From the NCBI RefSeq assembly GCF_003065485.1, contig NZ_CP026951.1, positions 372,001 through 436,000 of the forward strand: a stretch of 64,000 bases of DNA, given 5' to 3'. Made by a program: the position numbers and the translations under genes. Below are positions 19,153 to 28,373 of the stretch, one piece after another (the stretch's first letter is position 1; each line of letters starts with the position of its first letter). Under the pieces are notes generated by a model, which did no database searches, was not told where the DNA came from, and worked only from the letters and a program-made list of their open reading frames with translations. This DNA comes from Salinibacterium hongtaonis (GTDB taxonomy: Bacteria > Actinomycetota > Actinomycetes > Actinomycetales > Microbacteriaceae).

Positions 19153-21291
19153 TTATTCCGTTGCGGGTCCCTGCTCGGCTAGCCCCATAACGTCGAGCAT
19201 CCAGGCGAGCTCGAATGCCCTGCGCTGCCACGACTCGTATCTCCCACTGACACCCCCGTGTCCGGCGCCCATCTCGGTGCGCAGCAGCACGGGAGCACCC
19301 ACCTCGCGCAGCCGGGCCGTCCACTTGGCAGGCTCAACGTAGAGAACTCTTGTGTCGTTGAAGCTCGTGACCGCGAGGATGCGCGGGTAGCGGGCATCCG
19401 TCGACACGTTTTCATAGGGCGAGTACGACTTCATGTAGGCATACACCTCCGCATTGCGGAGGGGATCGCCCCACTCGTCCCACTCGATCACCGTGAGGGG
19501 CAACGACGGGTCGAGGATGCTCGTGAGCGGGTCGACGAACGGCACGGCGGCGAGGATGCCAGCGAAGGCGTCTGGTGCCATGTTGGCCACGGCGCCCATG
19601 AGCAGGCCGCCGGCGCTTCCCCCCTCCGCGACCAGCCGATCAGCCGTGGTCACCCCGGTGTCGACCAGGTGGCGTGAACACGCCACGAAGTCGCTGAAGG
19701 TGTTGATCTTGGTGAGGGACTTGCCGTTCTCGTACCAGGCGCGGCCCAGTTCCCCGCCGCCGCGCACGTGCGCAACCGCGAACACCACGCCTCGGTCGAG
19801 CAGGCTAATGCGGGCGCTCGAGAAGCCGGGGTCGATGCTGTGCTCGTAGGAACCGTAGCCATAGAGCAGGGCGGGGGCTGGCGTCTGCACGTCGCGGCGG
19901 CTCACGATTGACAGGGGAACCCGCGTGCCGTCGGCGGCGGTCGCCCAGTCGCGGCGTTGAGTGTAGAGGCTCGGGTCGTAGCCCCCCAGAACGGGCTGCT
20001 GCTTGCGCAGGATGAGCGTTGCGGTCGCCACGTCGTAGTCAAAAACGCTCGAAGGGGTGACGAAGCTTGTGTAGCCGAGTCGCACGGTGGGCTGGTTCCA
20101 CTCTGGGTTGCCTCGGGCGCCCGACGAAAAGAGATCCTCGTCGAACTCGATCTCCTGCCAGTCGAGAGCGCCGCCAGCGGCGTAGGCATCGAGGCGGGCT
20201 ACCGAGAGGCGGGGCAGCGCCTCCCGGCGGTATTCGAGCACGAGGTGGGTGGCGAAGGCATCCACGCCTTCGAGGCGGATGCCGGGGCGGTGGGCCACGA
20301 GCGTGCGGCGAGGGCCCTGCGGGTCTGCGGCAGAAACATCCGCTAGCTCAAAGTCGAGGGCGCCGTCGTTGTGGAGCACCAGAAGCCTGTCTTCGCCGCC
20401 GATCACGGCGTGCTCGACGGAATACTCGACCCCCTCCCGCCGGGGCCATACGACCGAGAATTCCCCGGTGGGGTTGTCGGCGGAGAGCAGATGAACCTCG
20501 CTTGTGATCTTGGAGCCGAGAGCGATCTCCACGTACTTGCGGCTGCGCGTGAGCCCCGCGCCCACCCAATAGCGCTCGTCGGGCTCGGTGAACACTGCGA
20601 CGTCGGCGGTCGACGGGGTGCCCACCTCGTGGCGCCACACGGTGTCGGGGCGCCACGCGTCGTCAACGGTTGTGTAAAACACGTAGCGGCCGGTTGCATC
20701 GAAGAAGGCGCCGGCGGCGGTGCCGGAGATCTCGTCGTCGAGCTGTGCCGAGTCTCCCGCAAGGCGTCGCAGCCGAAGCGTGTAACGCTCGTCACCCTCG
20801 GTATCGACGGCCCACAGCAGCAGGGTGCCGTCTCCCGAGACATCGAAGCTGCCGAGCGAGAAGAAATCGTGGCCCTCTGCCTCAATGTTGTCGTCAAGCA
20901 GAATCTGCTCGTTCAGCAGGGCGGAGCCGTCCTCGGGCAGGGCCGGAGGAGTCCAGTCGTCGGGGCCGAGCGCTGGTACCCGGCAGTGGATGCCGTATTG
21001 CTTGCCCTCCTCGGTGCGGCTGTAGTACCACCAGTCGCCCTCGCGAACGGGCACGCTCAGATCGGTCTCCTTGACCCGCCCCTTGATCTCCTCGAACAGG
21101 GTCTGTCGAAGGTCGGCGAGGTGCTCGGTTGCCGCATCCGTAAACGCGTTCTCGGCGTCCAGGTATGCGACGACCTCGGGGCTCTCCTTCTGCCGCAGCC
21201 ACTCATACTGGTCGATCACGGTGTCGCCGTGATGGGTGCGCTCGGTGGGGTGTTTGGCCGCGGCGGGCGGAGTGTTGGTGCTCGAGTTCAT
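19153..21291 (-). CDS. ptrB: oligopeptidase B (S9A family serine peptidase)
   Basis: A 712-residue S9 peptidase of usual length. The N-terminal beta-propeller covers about residues 60-420, and the alpha/beta hydrolase domain follows. VAEGGSAGGLLMG holds the nucleophile Ser, SFNDTRVLYVEPAKW the Asp and GAGHGG the His; the N-DTRVxYxEPAKW pattern is characteristic of oligopeptidase B. It cleaves short peptides after basic residues in the cytoplasm. The frame is open to 21339, but the protein starts at ATG 21291. GATAGT is six bases upstream, so it may be leaderless. Confidence 0.92.
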   Translation of the reverse strand: MNSSTNTPPAAAKHPTERTHHGDTVIDQYEWLRQKESPEVVAYLDAENAFTDAATEHLADLRQTLFEEIKGRVKETDLSVPVREGDWWYYSRTEEGKQYGIHCRVPALGPDDWTPPALPEDGSALLNEQILLDDNIEAEGHDFFSLGSFDVSGDGTLLLWAVDTEGDERYTLRLRRLAGDSAQLDDEISGTAAGAFFDATGRYVFYTTVDDAWRPDTVWRHEVGTPSTADVAVFTEPDERYWVGAGLTRSRKYVEIALGSKITSEVHLLSADNPTGEFSVVWPRREGVEYSVEHAVIGGEDRLLVLHNDGALDFELADVSAADPQGPRRTLVAHRPGIRLEGVDAFATHLVLEYRREALPRLSVARLDAYAAGGALDWQEIEFDEDLFSSGARGNPEWNQPTVRLGYTSFVTPSSVFDYDVATATLILRKQQPVLGGYDPSLYTQRRDWATAADGTRVPLSIVSRRDVQTPAPALLYGYGSYEHSIDPGFSSARISLLDRGVVFAVAHVRGGGELGRAWYENGKSLTKINTFSDFVACSRHLVDTGVTTADRLVAEGGSAGGLLMGAVANMAPDAFAGILAAVPFVDPLTSILDPSLPLTVIEWDEWGDPLRNAEVYAYMKSYSPYENVSTDARYPRILAVTSFNDTRVLYVEPAKWTARLREVGAPVLLRTEMGAGHGGVSGRYESWQRRAFELAWMLDVMGLAEQGPATE

Positions 21292-21423
21292 GCTCCCACT
21301 ATCCCACCGACGCCGGGGGAGGTTGCGAGAGGTACACAAGGAATACGGATGCTCGCCGCAGGGTTAGATAGAGGTGGCCAACGGCGTCCACCATCATTGT
21401 GAACCGTGTTGCAAGGAGCGCTC

Positions 21424-22011
21424 ATGACCATTGCTACCCCCTCCCGTCGTGCCGAAACGAGCACACCGATCAGCGAGGTGATGGCCAACCGCTGGAGCCC
21501 CCGTTCGTTCGACCCCACCGTCGAGGTGTCGGAGTCGACCATCACTGCGGCACTGGAGGCAGCCCGCTGGGCACCCTCGGCGAGCAACACGCAGCCGTGG
21601 CGATTCATCGTCGCGCGCAGAGGCACCCCTGAGCACGCAATGATCGTGGAGAACCTCATGGGGTTCAACCAGGTGTGGGCCGAGACTGCTGCCGTTCTCA
21701 TCGTCAACATTGCGGTCACCAAGACCGAGGACGGAACCTCGTTGCGCTGGGCCGAATACGACCTCGGTCAGGCGGTTTCTCACCTGTCACTGCAGGCGCA
21801 CCGCGATGGGCTGCATGTGCACCAGATGGGCGGAATTCTCGCCGATGGCCTGAGCGCCGCTTTCGGGCTGAGCGACGAGCTGGAGCCGGTATCGGTCACC
21901 GCGCTGGGAGTGCTGGGCGCGCCCGAAAACCTGCCCGAGAAGCTCCGGCTTCGTGAGATCGCGCCGCGCGAGCGCAAGCCGCTCGACGAGTTGCTGATCG
22001 TCACCGCATAA
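21424..22011 (+). CDS. nitroreductase-family protein
   Basis: A 195-residue protein of standard length for the family. NRWSPRSFD and AARWAPSASNTQPWRFIV form the FMN site, DLGQAVSHLSLQAH the central helix, and GVLGAPENLPEKLR the C-terminal strand. It should use NAD(P)H and FMN, with an unknown electron acceptor. AAGGAG upstream sets ATG 21424. It shares low similarity with the nitroreductase at 16422 and is the shorter canonical type. Confidence 0.88.
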   Translation: MTIATPSRRAETSTPISEVMANRWSPRSFDPTVEVSESTITAALEAARWAPSASNTQPWRFIVARRGTPEHAMIVENLMGFNQVWAETAAVLIVNIAVTKTEDGTSLRWAEYDLGQAVSHLSLQAHRDGLHVHQMGGILADGLSAAFGLSDELEPVSVTALGVLGAPENLPEKLRLREIAPRERKPLDELLIVTA

Positions 22012-22066
22012 GAAGGCACACTGCGGCGCCCGCGGAAGGGTAGCGGCAGTATCGCGGGGGTGTGCC

Positions 22067-22954
22067 CTAGCTGTTCGCTTCTGCGAGCAGGGGGCCGACC
22101 CCCGCGGTGACAGCCGCGACGATGCGGTCGCGCAGTGCATTGCCGCGCTGGGCAAATTCGCGCTGCCGCCGCACGTACTCCGCCTTGCCCTCCGGCGTTT
22201 CTATGGCCACGGGCTCGGCGCCCCAGGTGGTGGCGTCATAGGGCGAGGCGGCCATGTCGAGTTGGCGAATGTCCCGAGCCAGTTCATAGCAGTCGAGCAG
22301 CACGTCCCCCGGCACGAGCGGCCCCAGCTTGGTCGCCCACTTGTATACGTCCATGCCGGCGTGCAGGCATCCGGGCTGTTCGAGCTCCGGCTGGTTCTCT
22401 CTGCTGGGTGTGAGCGTGTTCAGCGGCGCAGCATCCGGCGTGAAGAATCGGAACGCGTCGAAGTGGCTGCAGCCGATGCGGTGCGATTCCACGACCTCGT
22501 CTGTTTGAGCCTGCGTCAGCCGCAGGGGCGTCGCATGACGATGCTCGCCCTGCCGGTACACCATTGCCCACTCATGCAGCCCGAAGCATCCGAACTGGCC
22601 CTGCCGGGCGCTCGTCGACGCCAGAAGCCCCGTGATGAACCGGATGCTTCTGCCGCGGGCCTCGACGAACGCCTCGGCATCCACCATGGTGTCGTTGGCG
22701 TCACGGCGATACCACCGCCAGTCGGCGCGCTCGTCCTCTGCGGAGTCCTCGAGTGCCACGCCAGCACCGGGATGCCAGCGGCGCAGATGCGAGGCCTTAA
22801 AGGGGTAGTAGGTGTGCACGAAGTCGTCGACCGGGTGTGATTCGCCGGTCAGTTGTCGCTCTCTCCAACCGCGCGTCAGTTCGTCGGCACGGGTCTGGTG
22901 CGCCTGCTCGCGCTCTCGCCAGTCGTGTCGCGGCAATCGCGCGGTTTCGGGCAT
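22067..22954 (-). CDS. conserved actinobacterial protein, uncharacterised
   Basis: A 295-residue soluble protein rich in Trp, His, Arg and Glu. Noticeable motifs are HPVDDFVHTYYPFK, LRRWHPGAG, FGCFGLHEWAMVY, FDAFRFFT and PGCLHAGMDVYKW. From memory, homologues are sometimes labelled 3-methyladenine DNA glycosylase, but I see no known glycosylase fold motif and do not adopt that name. The many conserved His, Asp and Cys residues would suit a metal centre. It starts three bases after the mycoredoxin-like gene stops, so the two form an operon. Confidence 0.75.
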   Translation of the reverse strand: MPETARLPRHDWREREQAHQTRADELTRGWRERQLTGESHPVDDFVHTYYPFKASHLRRWHPGAGVALEDSAEDERADWRWYRRDANDTMVDAEAFVEARGRSIRFITGLLASTSARQGQFGCFGLHEWAMVYRQGEHRHATPLRLTQAQTDEVVESHRIGCSHFDAFRFFTPDAAPLNTLTPSRENQPELEQPGCLHAGMDVYKWATKLGPLVPGDVLLDCYELARDIRQLDMAASPYDATTWGAEPVAIETPEGKAEYVRRQREFAQRGNALRDRIVAAVTAGVGPLLAEANS

Positions 22955-22957
22955 GAG

Positions 22958-23221
22958 CTATCCCAGGCGCTGCTTGACGTCGGCGAGCGACGGGTTCGTT
23001 GCGGTTGACCCGTCGGGAAAGATCACGGTCGGCACGGTTTGGTTGCCTCCGTTGACGGCGGCGACGAGTTCGGCGGTCCCCTCGACCTGTTCGATGTTCA
23101 CCTCGGTGTAGGGAATGCCTTCGCGGTCGAGCTGCCCCTTGAGGTTGCGGCAATAGCCGCACCAGGTGGTGCTGAACATGGTGATGCCCTCGGTGGGCAC
23201 GAAGTCGCTTTTGGTCGGCAT
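22958..23221 (-). CDS. glutaredoxin-like protein (mycoredoxin type)
   Basis: An 87-residue thioredoxin-fold protein with a CGYC active site in TTWCGYCRNLKGQL and a cis-Pro in TVPTVIFPDG. CGYC is the active site of actinobacterial mycoredoxin, which uses mycothiol to reduce mixed disulfides. AAAGGAG before ATG 23221 decides the start; a longer in-frame start has no such site. It leads a two-gene operon with the uncharacterised gene that follows. Confidence 0.88.
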   Translation of the reverse strand: MPTKSDFVPTEGITMFSTTWCGYCRNLKGQLDREGIPYTEVNIEQVEGTAELVAAVNGGNQTVPTVIFPDGSTATNPSLADVKQRLG

Positions 23222-23371
23222 GGAACTCCTTTGGGTGCTCGAAGAACACAACGGTGCGCGGCGCCCGAGGATTCCCGGGGCCGAGTCGCTCTGGTGAATA
23301 CGTTAGCTTCTGGGCCTGAGCCTGCCCGACGCGCTGTTGCCCGAGTGAGCCGCGCGCCGCATACTCGACCC

Positions 23372-23899
23372 ATGCATAAGCGCGCCATCCTGCTGCGGGC
23401 GGTCAACGTCGGGGGCACCGCGAAGCTGCCGATGGCGGAGCTTCGCGACATCGCGGCCGAGTTGGGGGCGTCGCACATCGGCACTTACATTGCCTCCGGC
23501 AATCTCGTTGCCGTGGTTCCTGGCGAGCCCGGCCGCTTCGATCGCTTGCTTGAGCGTGAGATCGAACAACGCTACGGGTTCTTTCGCGAGGCGATCTCCC
23601 GGAGCCACTCGGATCTGAGGGAGGCGCTGGATGCCTATCCCTTCGAGGTCGTGGAGAAGCGGTTCTCGTACGTCGTTTTTCTCTCGGTCGAACCCACAGC
23701 GCAGGCAGTGGAGAGCGCGCGAGAGCTGCCCACGGGCGCCGATGTGTGGCAGGTGCGGGGCCGGGATCTCTATGTGCAGTACGCGAATGGCGCTGGCAAG
23801 GAACAGGTTTCGCTCGTGGCACTTCTACGGCGCCTCGGCGTAGCAGGCACGGGCCGCAACCTGGCCACGGTGAGCAAACTGCGTGACCTCACGCAGTAA
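23372..23899 (+). CDS. DUF1697 family protein
   Basis: A 175-residue DUF1697 protein. The family signature ILLRAVNVGGTAKLPMAELRDIAAELG is at the N-terminus, with IASGNLV following and NGAGKEQ near the C-terminus. No biochemical function is established for the family. CATACT lies six bases before the ATG, so it is probably leaderless. The frame extends upstream to 23039 but that part overlaps the divergent mycoredoxin gene. Confidence 0.87.
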   Translation: MHKRAILLRAVNVGGTAKLPMAELRDIAAELGASHIGTYIASGNLVAVVPGEPGRFDRLLEREIEQRYGFFREAISRSHSDLREALDAYPFEVVEKRFSYVVFLSVEPTAQAVESARELPTGADVWQVRGRDLYVQYANGAGKEQVSLVALLRRLGVAGTGRNLATVSKLRDLTQ

Positions 23900-23994
23900 C
23901 CGCCGCCGACCCCCCTTCTGGTGTCGCGCATCCCGAGGCACATCTTGTTAGCCTTCGGACAAGCACCCGGATTGTGCACCACTCGGAGGAATCA

Positions 23995-24786
23995 ATGGCT
24001 GATTCGATACTCAGCGGAACGCTGGCCGACAGGCCTGCCGCCTACGGCGTGATTCAAGAGTGCCTCACCCAACAATCGGCTGCGCCTCCTCGCGGAACGC
24101 TGGCGCGCATCGTCGGAAGCAACCCCCTGCACCCCGCTGCGGTCAGTTGGTATCAGGGCGCTACGGGGGAGCGGCTGGTGGGCCGCCTGCTTGCTGGGCT
24201 CGGGCCGGAGTGGAGCGTGCTGCACTCGGTTCCCGTGGGCTCCGGAATGAGCGATATCGGCCACGTCGTCATCGGCCCCGGGGGCGTTTTCACTCTCAAC
24301 ACCAAGCATCACAACGGTGCCAAGGTTTGGGTCTCACCCAAGCTCCTCATGGTCAACGGGCAGCGCGAGGACCACCTCGGCCATTCGCGGTATGAATCGC
24401 GGAGAGCATCCGCCCTCCTCAGCGCCGCGCTGGGGCGCAAGATCGAGGCGCGCGGTCTCGTGGTGCTGGTCGAGCCTATGTCGGTGGGTGGCCCGGGCTC
24501 TCCCGACGATGTGACCGTGCTGTGTGACCGTGATCTGGTCTCCTACTTCAACCGCAGGGTGCCGGTAATCGACGACTTCGACAGGCGCGAGATTCTGAGC
24601 GCCGCAGCCAATCCGCGCACATGGCACACGACGGCGGATGCCGTTGTCGACCCCGATGCTGTCGCCCGCTTCGAGGCACTCCGCGGCAGCGTGCTCTCCG
24701 CCGCCCGGCTGCGTTCGCTGGGGTCACTGGGCTTTGCTCTGGGGCTTGCCGCCGTTGTGCTGGCGGTGCTGACTCAGCTCGGCTGA
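23995..24786 (+). CDS. NERD-domain protein with C-terminal membrane anchor
   Basis: A 263-residue protein. NERD (nuclease-related) spans about residues 55-170: WYQGATGERLVGRLLAGL, SDIGHVVIGPGGVFTLNTKHH, then ARGLVVLVEP. The catalytic ExK of active NERD nucleases reads NTK here. Residues about 240-260 form one hydrophobic helix, leaving the domain in the cytoplasm at the membrane. GGAGG before ATG 23995 sets the start. Confidence 0.8.
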   Translation: MADSILSGTLADRPAAYGVIQECLTQQSAAPPRGTLARIVGSNPLHPAAVSWYQGATGERLVGRLLAGLGPEWSVLHSVPVGSGMSDIGHVVIGPGGVFTLNTKHHNGAKVWVSPKLLMVNGQREDHLGHSRYESRRASALLSAALGRKIEARGLVVLVEPMSVGGPGSPDDVTVLCDRDLVSYFNRRVPVIDDFDRREILSAAANPRTWHTTADAVVDPDAVARFEALRGSVLSAARLRSLGSLGFALGLAAVVLAVLTQLG

Positions 24787-24834
24787 GCGCGCCCGGCACT
24801 GGCGCATCCGGCACAGCGAGCGCAGGATGAGGGA

Positions 24835-25227
24835 ATGACCGCGACGATTGCCGAACACCTGCGCCCACTGCTGACGAACGCCAACTTTGGGTCTCTCGCC
24901 ACCGTGCGGCCCGACAACACAGCCCAGGTGAACCCGATGTGGTTTGAGCTGGTCGACAACACGATCTGCTTTACCCACACCACAAAGCGGGCAAAGTTTC
25001 GCAACCTGCAGAAGAACCCCTCGATGGCCCTCTGTGTGTGGGACCCGGCAAACCCGCTGGTGTACGTGGAGGTGAGGGGGCGCCTCATCGAGACGATTCC
25101 CGACCCGGAGGGCGACTTTTATGTTCGTCTGGGGCGTCGCTATGGAAACGCCGGGCAGCAGGCCCCGCCAGACCGGGCAGACCGGGTCGTGTTGGTCATG
25201 AGCATCGATCGAGTGATCGGCCGGTAG
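24835..25227 (+). CDS. PPOX-class flavin/F420-dependent oxidoreductase
   Basis: A 130-residue split-barrel protein. The features are FGSLATVRPDNTAQVNPMWFEL, then FTHTTKRAKFRNLQKNPSMALCVWD and YVEVRGRLIET, the standard pattern of small pyridoxamine-phosphate-oxidase-like proteins. In actinobacteria such proteins often bind F420 or FMN. Cofactor and substrate cannot be decided here. Confidence 0.83.
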   Translation: MTATIAEHLRPLLTNANFGSLATVRPDNTAQVNPMWFELVDNTICFTHTTKRAKFRNLQKNPSMALCVWDPANPLVYVEVRGRLIETIPDPEGDFYVRLGRRYGNAGQQAPPDRADRVVLVMSIDRVIGR

Positions 25228-25285
25228 CCAGCTCACCCCGCCAGCGGGGTAGCGCCTCAGGGTCACCTGCCACAATGGCCTCACT

Positions 25286-25660
25286 ATGCGAACTCTCCTA
25301 AACATCATCTGGCTCGTGCTGTCGGGGTTCTGGCTGTTTCTGGGCTACATGCTCGCGGCGCTCATCATGTGCATTCTGATCGTGACGATCCCGTGGGGGA
25401 TCGCCGCGGCGCGCATCGGTATCTATGCGCTGTGGCCGTTCGGCAAGACCGTGGTCGACAAGCCGACCGCCGGTGTCGGGTCTGCGCTCGGCAACGTGGT
25501 GTGGGTCATCCTCGCCGGATGGTGGATCGCACTCGAGCACATCATCAGCGGCATCGCGCTGTGCGTCACGATCATCGGCATCCCGTTCGGCATTGCCAAC
25601 TTCAAGATGGTGCCCGTCGCGCTTCTGCCCCTCGGCAAGGAGATCGTGGACATTCCCTAG
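25286..25660 (+). CDS. YccF-domain membrane protein
   Basis: A 124-residue protein made of two YccF repeats. Each has a hydrophobic helix followed by an ITIPWGIAAARIG- or ITIIGIPFGIANFK-type segment and a WPFGK or LPLGK end. The first repeat includes LVLSGFWLFLGYMLAALIMCILIV. YccF proteins are inner-membrane proteins of unknown function. CACAAT lies nine bases before the ATG. Confidence 0.85.
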   Translation: MRTLLNIIWLVLSGFWLFLGYMLAALIMCILIVTIPWGIAAARIGIYALWPFGKTVVDKPTAGVGSALGNVVWVILAGWWIALEHIISGIALCVTIIGIPFGIANFKMVPVALLPLGKEIVDIP

Positions 25661-25746
25661 CGGGTGCGCCCGGGAACGCGGCGCACGGCTGCCCCCGAAC
25701 GAGCGCCAGAAACCGGGGCCAAGGCTGAGCCACTAGAATCGTGCGT

Positions 25747-27537
25747 ATGAGTAGCACCCAGGAGCGGGGCCTGGGTGACAGGTCCACAAGCGCAACCCTC
25801 GACGATCTCGCTTTGGTGTTGGCTGCCATGCCCGACCCGGTTGTCGTGGTCGATGACACGGGCATGATCATCCTCGTCAACGATCGCGTTGGTGCCATGC
25901 TCGGCTACGAAGAGGGCGAGCTCGCGGGCAACCCCATCGAGACGCTCATCCCCACACCGCTGCGACGCGGCCACGTAAAGCTCCGCGACAATTACGACGG
26001 CACCGACCGTGCAGCAACAATGTCGTCGCGCAGCAACATCTTCGCTCAGCGCAAAGATGGCACCGCTGTGCCCGTAGAAATCAGCATCGGCGGGGTCAAG
26101 CTGGCATCGGGCTCTCGCATCACCGTGGCCACGGTTCGCGACATCACGGAGAAGCGCCGAGCCCACGAGCGCCTGGCCTACCTTGCGCTCCACGATCCGC
26201 TCACGGGGCTGGCCAACCGTGCTCACCTTATGGAGACCGCGCCCGGCGTTCTCTCGGCGATGCGCACGAACGCCCAGCATGTCGGTGTGCTCATGCTCGA
26301 CCTCGACCATTTCAAACAGGTCAACGACTCGCTCGGGCATGCCGCGGGCGATCAGCTGCTCATCGAGATCGCCCAGCGCATCAAAACCATGGTGCGCGGA
26401 ATCGACCTTGTCGTGCGCATGGGCGGCGACGAGTTTCTCGTGCTCATGCCCCGCACGTCTCCCGAGCACATCGAGGAGGTCGGGCGCCAGCTCGTGGCGG
26501 TGCTCTCCGACCCCATCGAACTCGACGAGGCCCCGCATCCCGTGACGGTCGGAGTCAGCGTCGGCGCTGTCGCGACAGACGACCCCGACTCCGATATCGA
26601 CGCGTTGCTCGTCAGCGGTGACCTCGCCATGTATCGGGCCAAGGGCACCGGTCGAAACCGCGTGAGCGTGTTCGATGAACAACTGCGCACCGTGATGATG
26701 AGCCGGTTCGCCATCGAGGGCCGCCTGCGCCGAGCGCTGGACGACGACGGCGATGTAGCCGCTGGTCTCGCGGTGAATTACCAGCCCCTCGTTGACCTCG
26801 ATACTGGTGTGATCATTGGGTTCGAGGCTCTCGTTCGCCTCGCCGACGGGGAGTCTCCGGTCGGCCCAGACCTCTTCATCCCCATCGCAGAAGAGGCGGG
26901 CATCGTGGACCGCATCGACCTCTTCGTGCTGGGGCAGGCACTCCGCCAAACTGCGTTGTGGGCGGAGGCCGGGCATCCGCTAGAAATAGTCTCGGTTAAC
27001 CTCAGTGCGTCCACGATCATGAGCCCAGAGCTTCTCGTGGAACTCGACGGCGCTGCCCAGGCCCTCGGTTCGGCAGAACTCCACCTGGAGCTGACCGAGC
27101 GGATGATCATTCAGGGCACGCCCCCGGTCAAGGAGCGTTTGGGGCTGCTGCGCACCAACGCCCGCTTGGGTCTCGATGACTTTGGCACGGGCAACAGCGG
27201 CTATGCCTACCTCATGGACTTTCCGATCGACTTCATCAAGCTCGATCGCACGTTCGTGGGGGTTATGGAAGAGGATGCGGTCGCGCGCGCGATCGTGAGC
27301 TCGATGGTCGACTTCGCCGAAGGCCTGGGGCTCGGCATCATCGCAGAAGGTGTCGAGACCATCGGCCAGGTCGACCTCCTGCGCTCGGAAGGCTGCCGCA
27401 TCGGCCAGGGCTTCTACTATGGCCGCCCCTTGAGTGCCAAGGAGTTCGGCGAGGTGCTCGCACGCCAGAGCACCGGGGTCGAGGCTAAAGCCGCCAAGCC
27501 AGCCAGCACCGCAGCGGCCGCCAAGGCTGCCAAGTAG
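25747..27537 (+). CDS. PAS-GGDEF-EAL c-di-GMP signalling protein
   Basis: A 596-residue cytoplasmic protein. PAS is at about residues 20-135, GGDEF at about 150-315 and EAL at about 340-580. The cyclase site GGDEF is intact, with an RxxD inhibitory site (RGID) five residues before it. The EAL domain keeps GFEALVRLA, LELTER, LDDFGTGNSGYAYL and KLDRTF, so both synthesis and breakdown of c-di-GMP are possible. The tail is Ala/Lys-rich. TAGAAT is seven bases before ATG 25747 (leaderless); an in-frame GTG at 25741 is too close to that box. Confidence 0.9.
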   Translation: MSSTQERGLGDRSTSATLDDLALVLAAMPDPVVVVDDTGMIILVNDRVGAMLGYEEGELAGNPIETLIPTPLRRGHVKLRDNYDGTDRAATMSSRSNIFAQRKDGTAVPVEISIGGVKLASGSRITVATVRDITEKRRAHERLAYLALHDPLTGLANRAHLMETAPGVLSAMRTNAQHVGVLMLDLDHFKQVNDSLGHAAGDQLLIEIAQRIKTMVRGIDLVVRMGGDEFLVLMPRTSPEHIEEVGRQLVAVLSDPIELDEAPHPVTVGVSVGAVATDDPDSDIDALLVSGDLAMYRAKGTGRNRVSVFDEQLRTVMMSRFAIEGRLRRALDDDGDVAAGLAVNYQPLVDLDTGVIIGFEALVRLADGESPVGPDLFIPIAEEAGIVDRIDLFVLGQALRQTALWAEAGHPLEIVSVNLSASTIMSPELLVELDGAAQALGSAELHLELTERMIIQGTPPVKERLGLLRTNARLGLDDFGTGNSGYAYLMDFPIDFIKLDRTFVGVMEEDAVARAIVSSMVDFAEGLGLGIIAEGVETIGQVDLLRSEGCRIGQGFYYGRPLSAKEFGEVLARQSTGVEAKAAKPASTAAAAKAAK

Positions 27538-27612
27538 CTCCTCGCACCTTTACATCGGGCGCTGCCGGGCGTTGACTGGGGAGCACGACGTACCCTTCGG
27601 CGAGGAGGCATT

Positions 27613-27834
27613 ATGGCTGACGACCAGCTTCGTGATGGCGACATCGAAACGCTCGATAAGCGCGGCCAGTGGGTGAACCGAGTCATTGGACACGAAGAGA
27701 TTTCCGAGAGCTTCTCAAGCCGCGAGGAGGCCATCGAGGAGGGGCAGAAGCTTGCCGCCCAGCTCGGGAGCCATCACATCGTGCGGCCCGCCGAACCGGA
27801 GGGTGTGATCACCGATCCGGTCGAGGAGGCCTGA
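27613..27834 (+). CDS. DUF2188 protein
   Basis: A 73-residue protein resembling DUF2188 (WVNRVIG, then SFSSREEAIEEGQKLAAQLGSHHIVR). Such small proteins form a single sheet-helix unit of unknown role. GAGGAGG precedes the ATG. It ends one base before the next ATG, so the two are translationally coupled. Confidence 0.72.
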   Translation: MADDQLRDGDIETLDKRGQWVNRVIGHEEISESFSSREEAIEEGQKLAAQLGSHHIVRPAEPEGVITDPVEEA

Positions 27835-27835
27835 G

Positions 27836-28339
27836 ATGGCATCGCTGCGACCGTGCCTCTGGTTCGACAATCAGGCAGAAGAGGCCGCCGAGTTCTATAC
27901 CCGGCTGTTCCCCAACTCGCGGATAACGCGGGTCGTGCGCTATCGCGCCGGCTCAGCCAAGGCCGAAGGCAGCGTGCTCGGGGTCGACTTCGAACTCGAC
28001 GGTGCTCCGTTCCAGGCACTCAACGGCGGCCCCGCCTTTGCCTTCACCGAGGCGATCTCCTTCGTTGTCGAGCTCGACAGCCAGGCCGAGATCGACAGGG
28101 TGTGGGATGCGATGCTCGACAGCGGCGGAGTCGCCAGCCAGTGCGGGTGGATCAAAGACCGCTACGGCCTCTCGTGGCAGATCGTGCCCAGGTCCCTCGG
28201 GCAGATGCTCGCGAGCGACGACAGGGCCGCCGCTCAGCGAGCAACGGAGGCGATGCTCGGCATGGTGCGCCTCGATATGGCACTTCTCGCAATCGCGTTT
28301 GCCGGCGACCCCAAGCACCTGGAGTCGGGCACGGCCTAG
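27836..28339 (+). CDS. VOC-family (PhnB-like) protein
   Basis: A 167-residue vicinal oxygen chelate protein. It has the RPCLWFDNQAEEAAEFYTRLFPNS opening, the FQALNGGPAFAFTEAISFVVE strand and DRYGLSWQIVP, which define the PhnB/3-demethylubiquinone-methyltransferase-like group. Metal ligands are not evident. No substrate can be assigned. The gene follows the DUF2188 gene with a one-base gap. Confidence 0.87.
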   Translation: MASLRPCLWFDNQAEEAAEFYTRLFPNSRITRVVRYRAGSAKAEGSVLGVDFELDGAPFQALNGGPAFAFTEAISFVVELDSQAEIDRVWDAMLDSGGVASQCGWIKDRYGLSWQIVPRSLGQMLASDDRAAAQRATEAMLGMVRLDMALLAIAFAGDPKHLESGTA

Positions 28340-28373
28340 CGCGGCAACGGCCACGCGTCGCCGGTGCGGCCCC

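Noticed and set aside
22067-22954. DNA 3-methyladenine glycosylase annotation for this gene
   Set aside because: I see no helix-hairpin-helix or AAG-type motif, so the name seems to be a propagated label.
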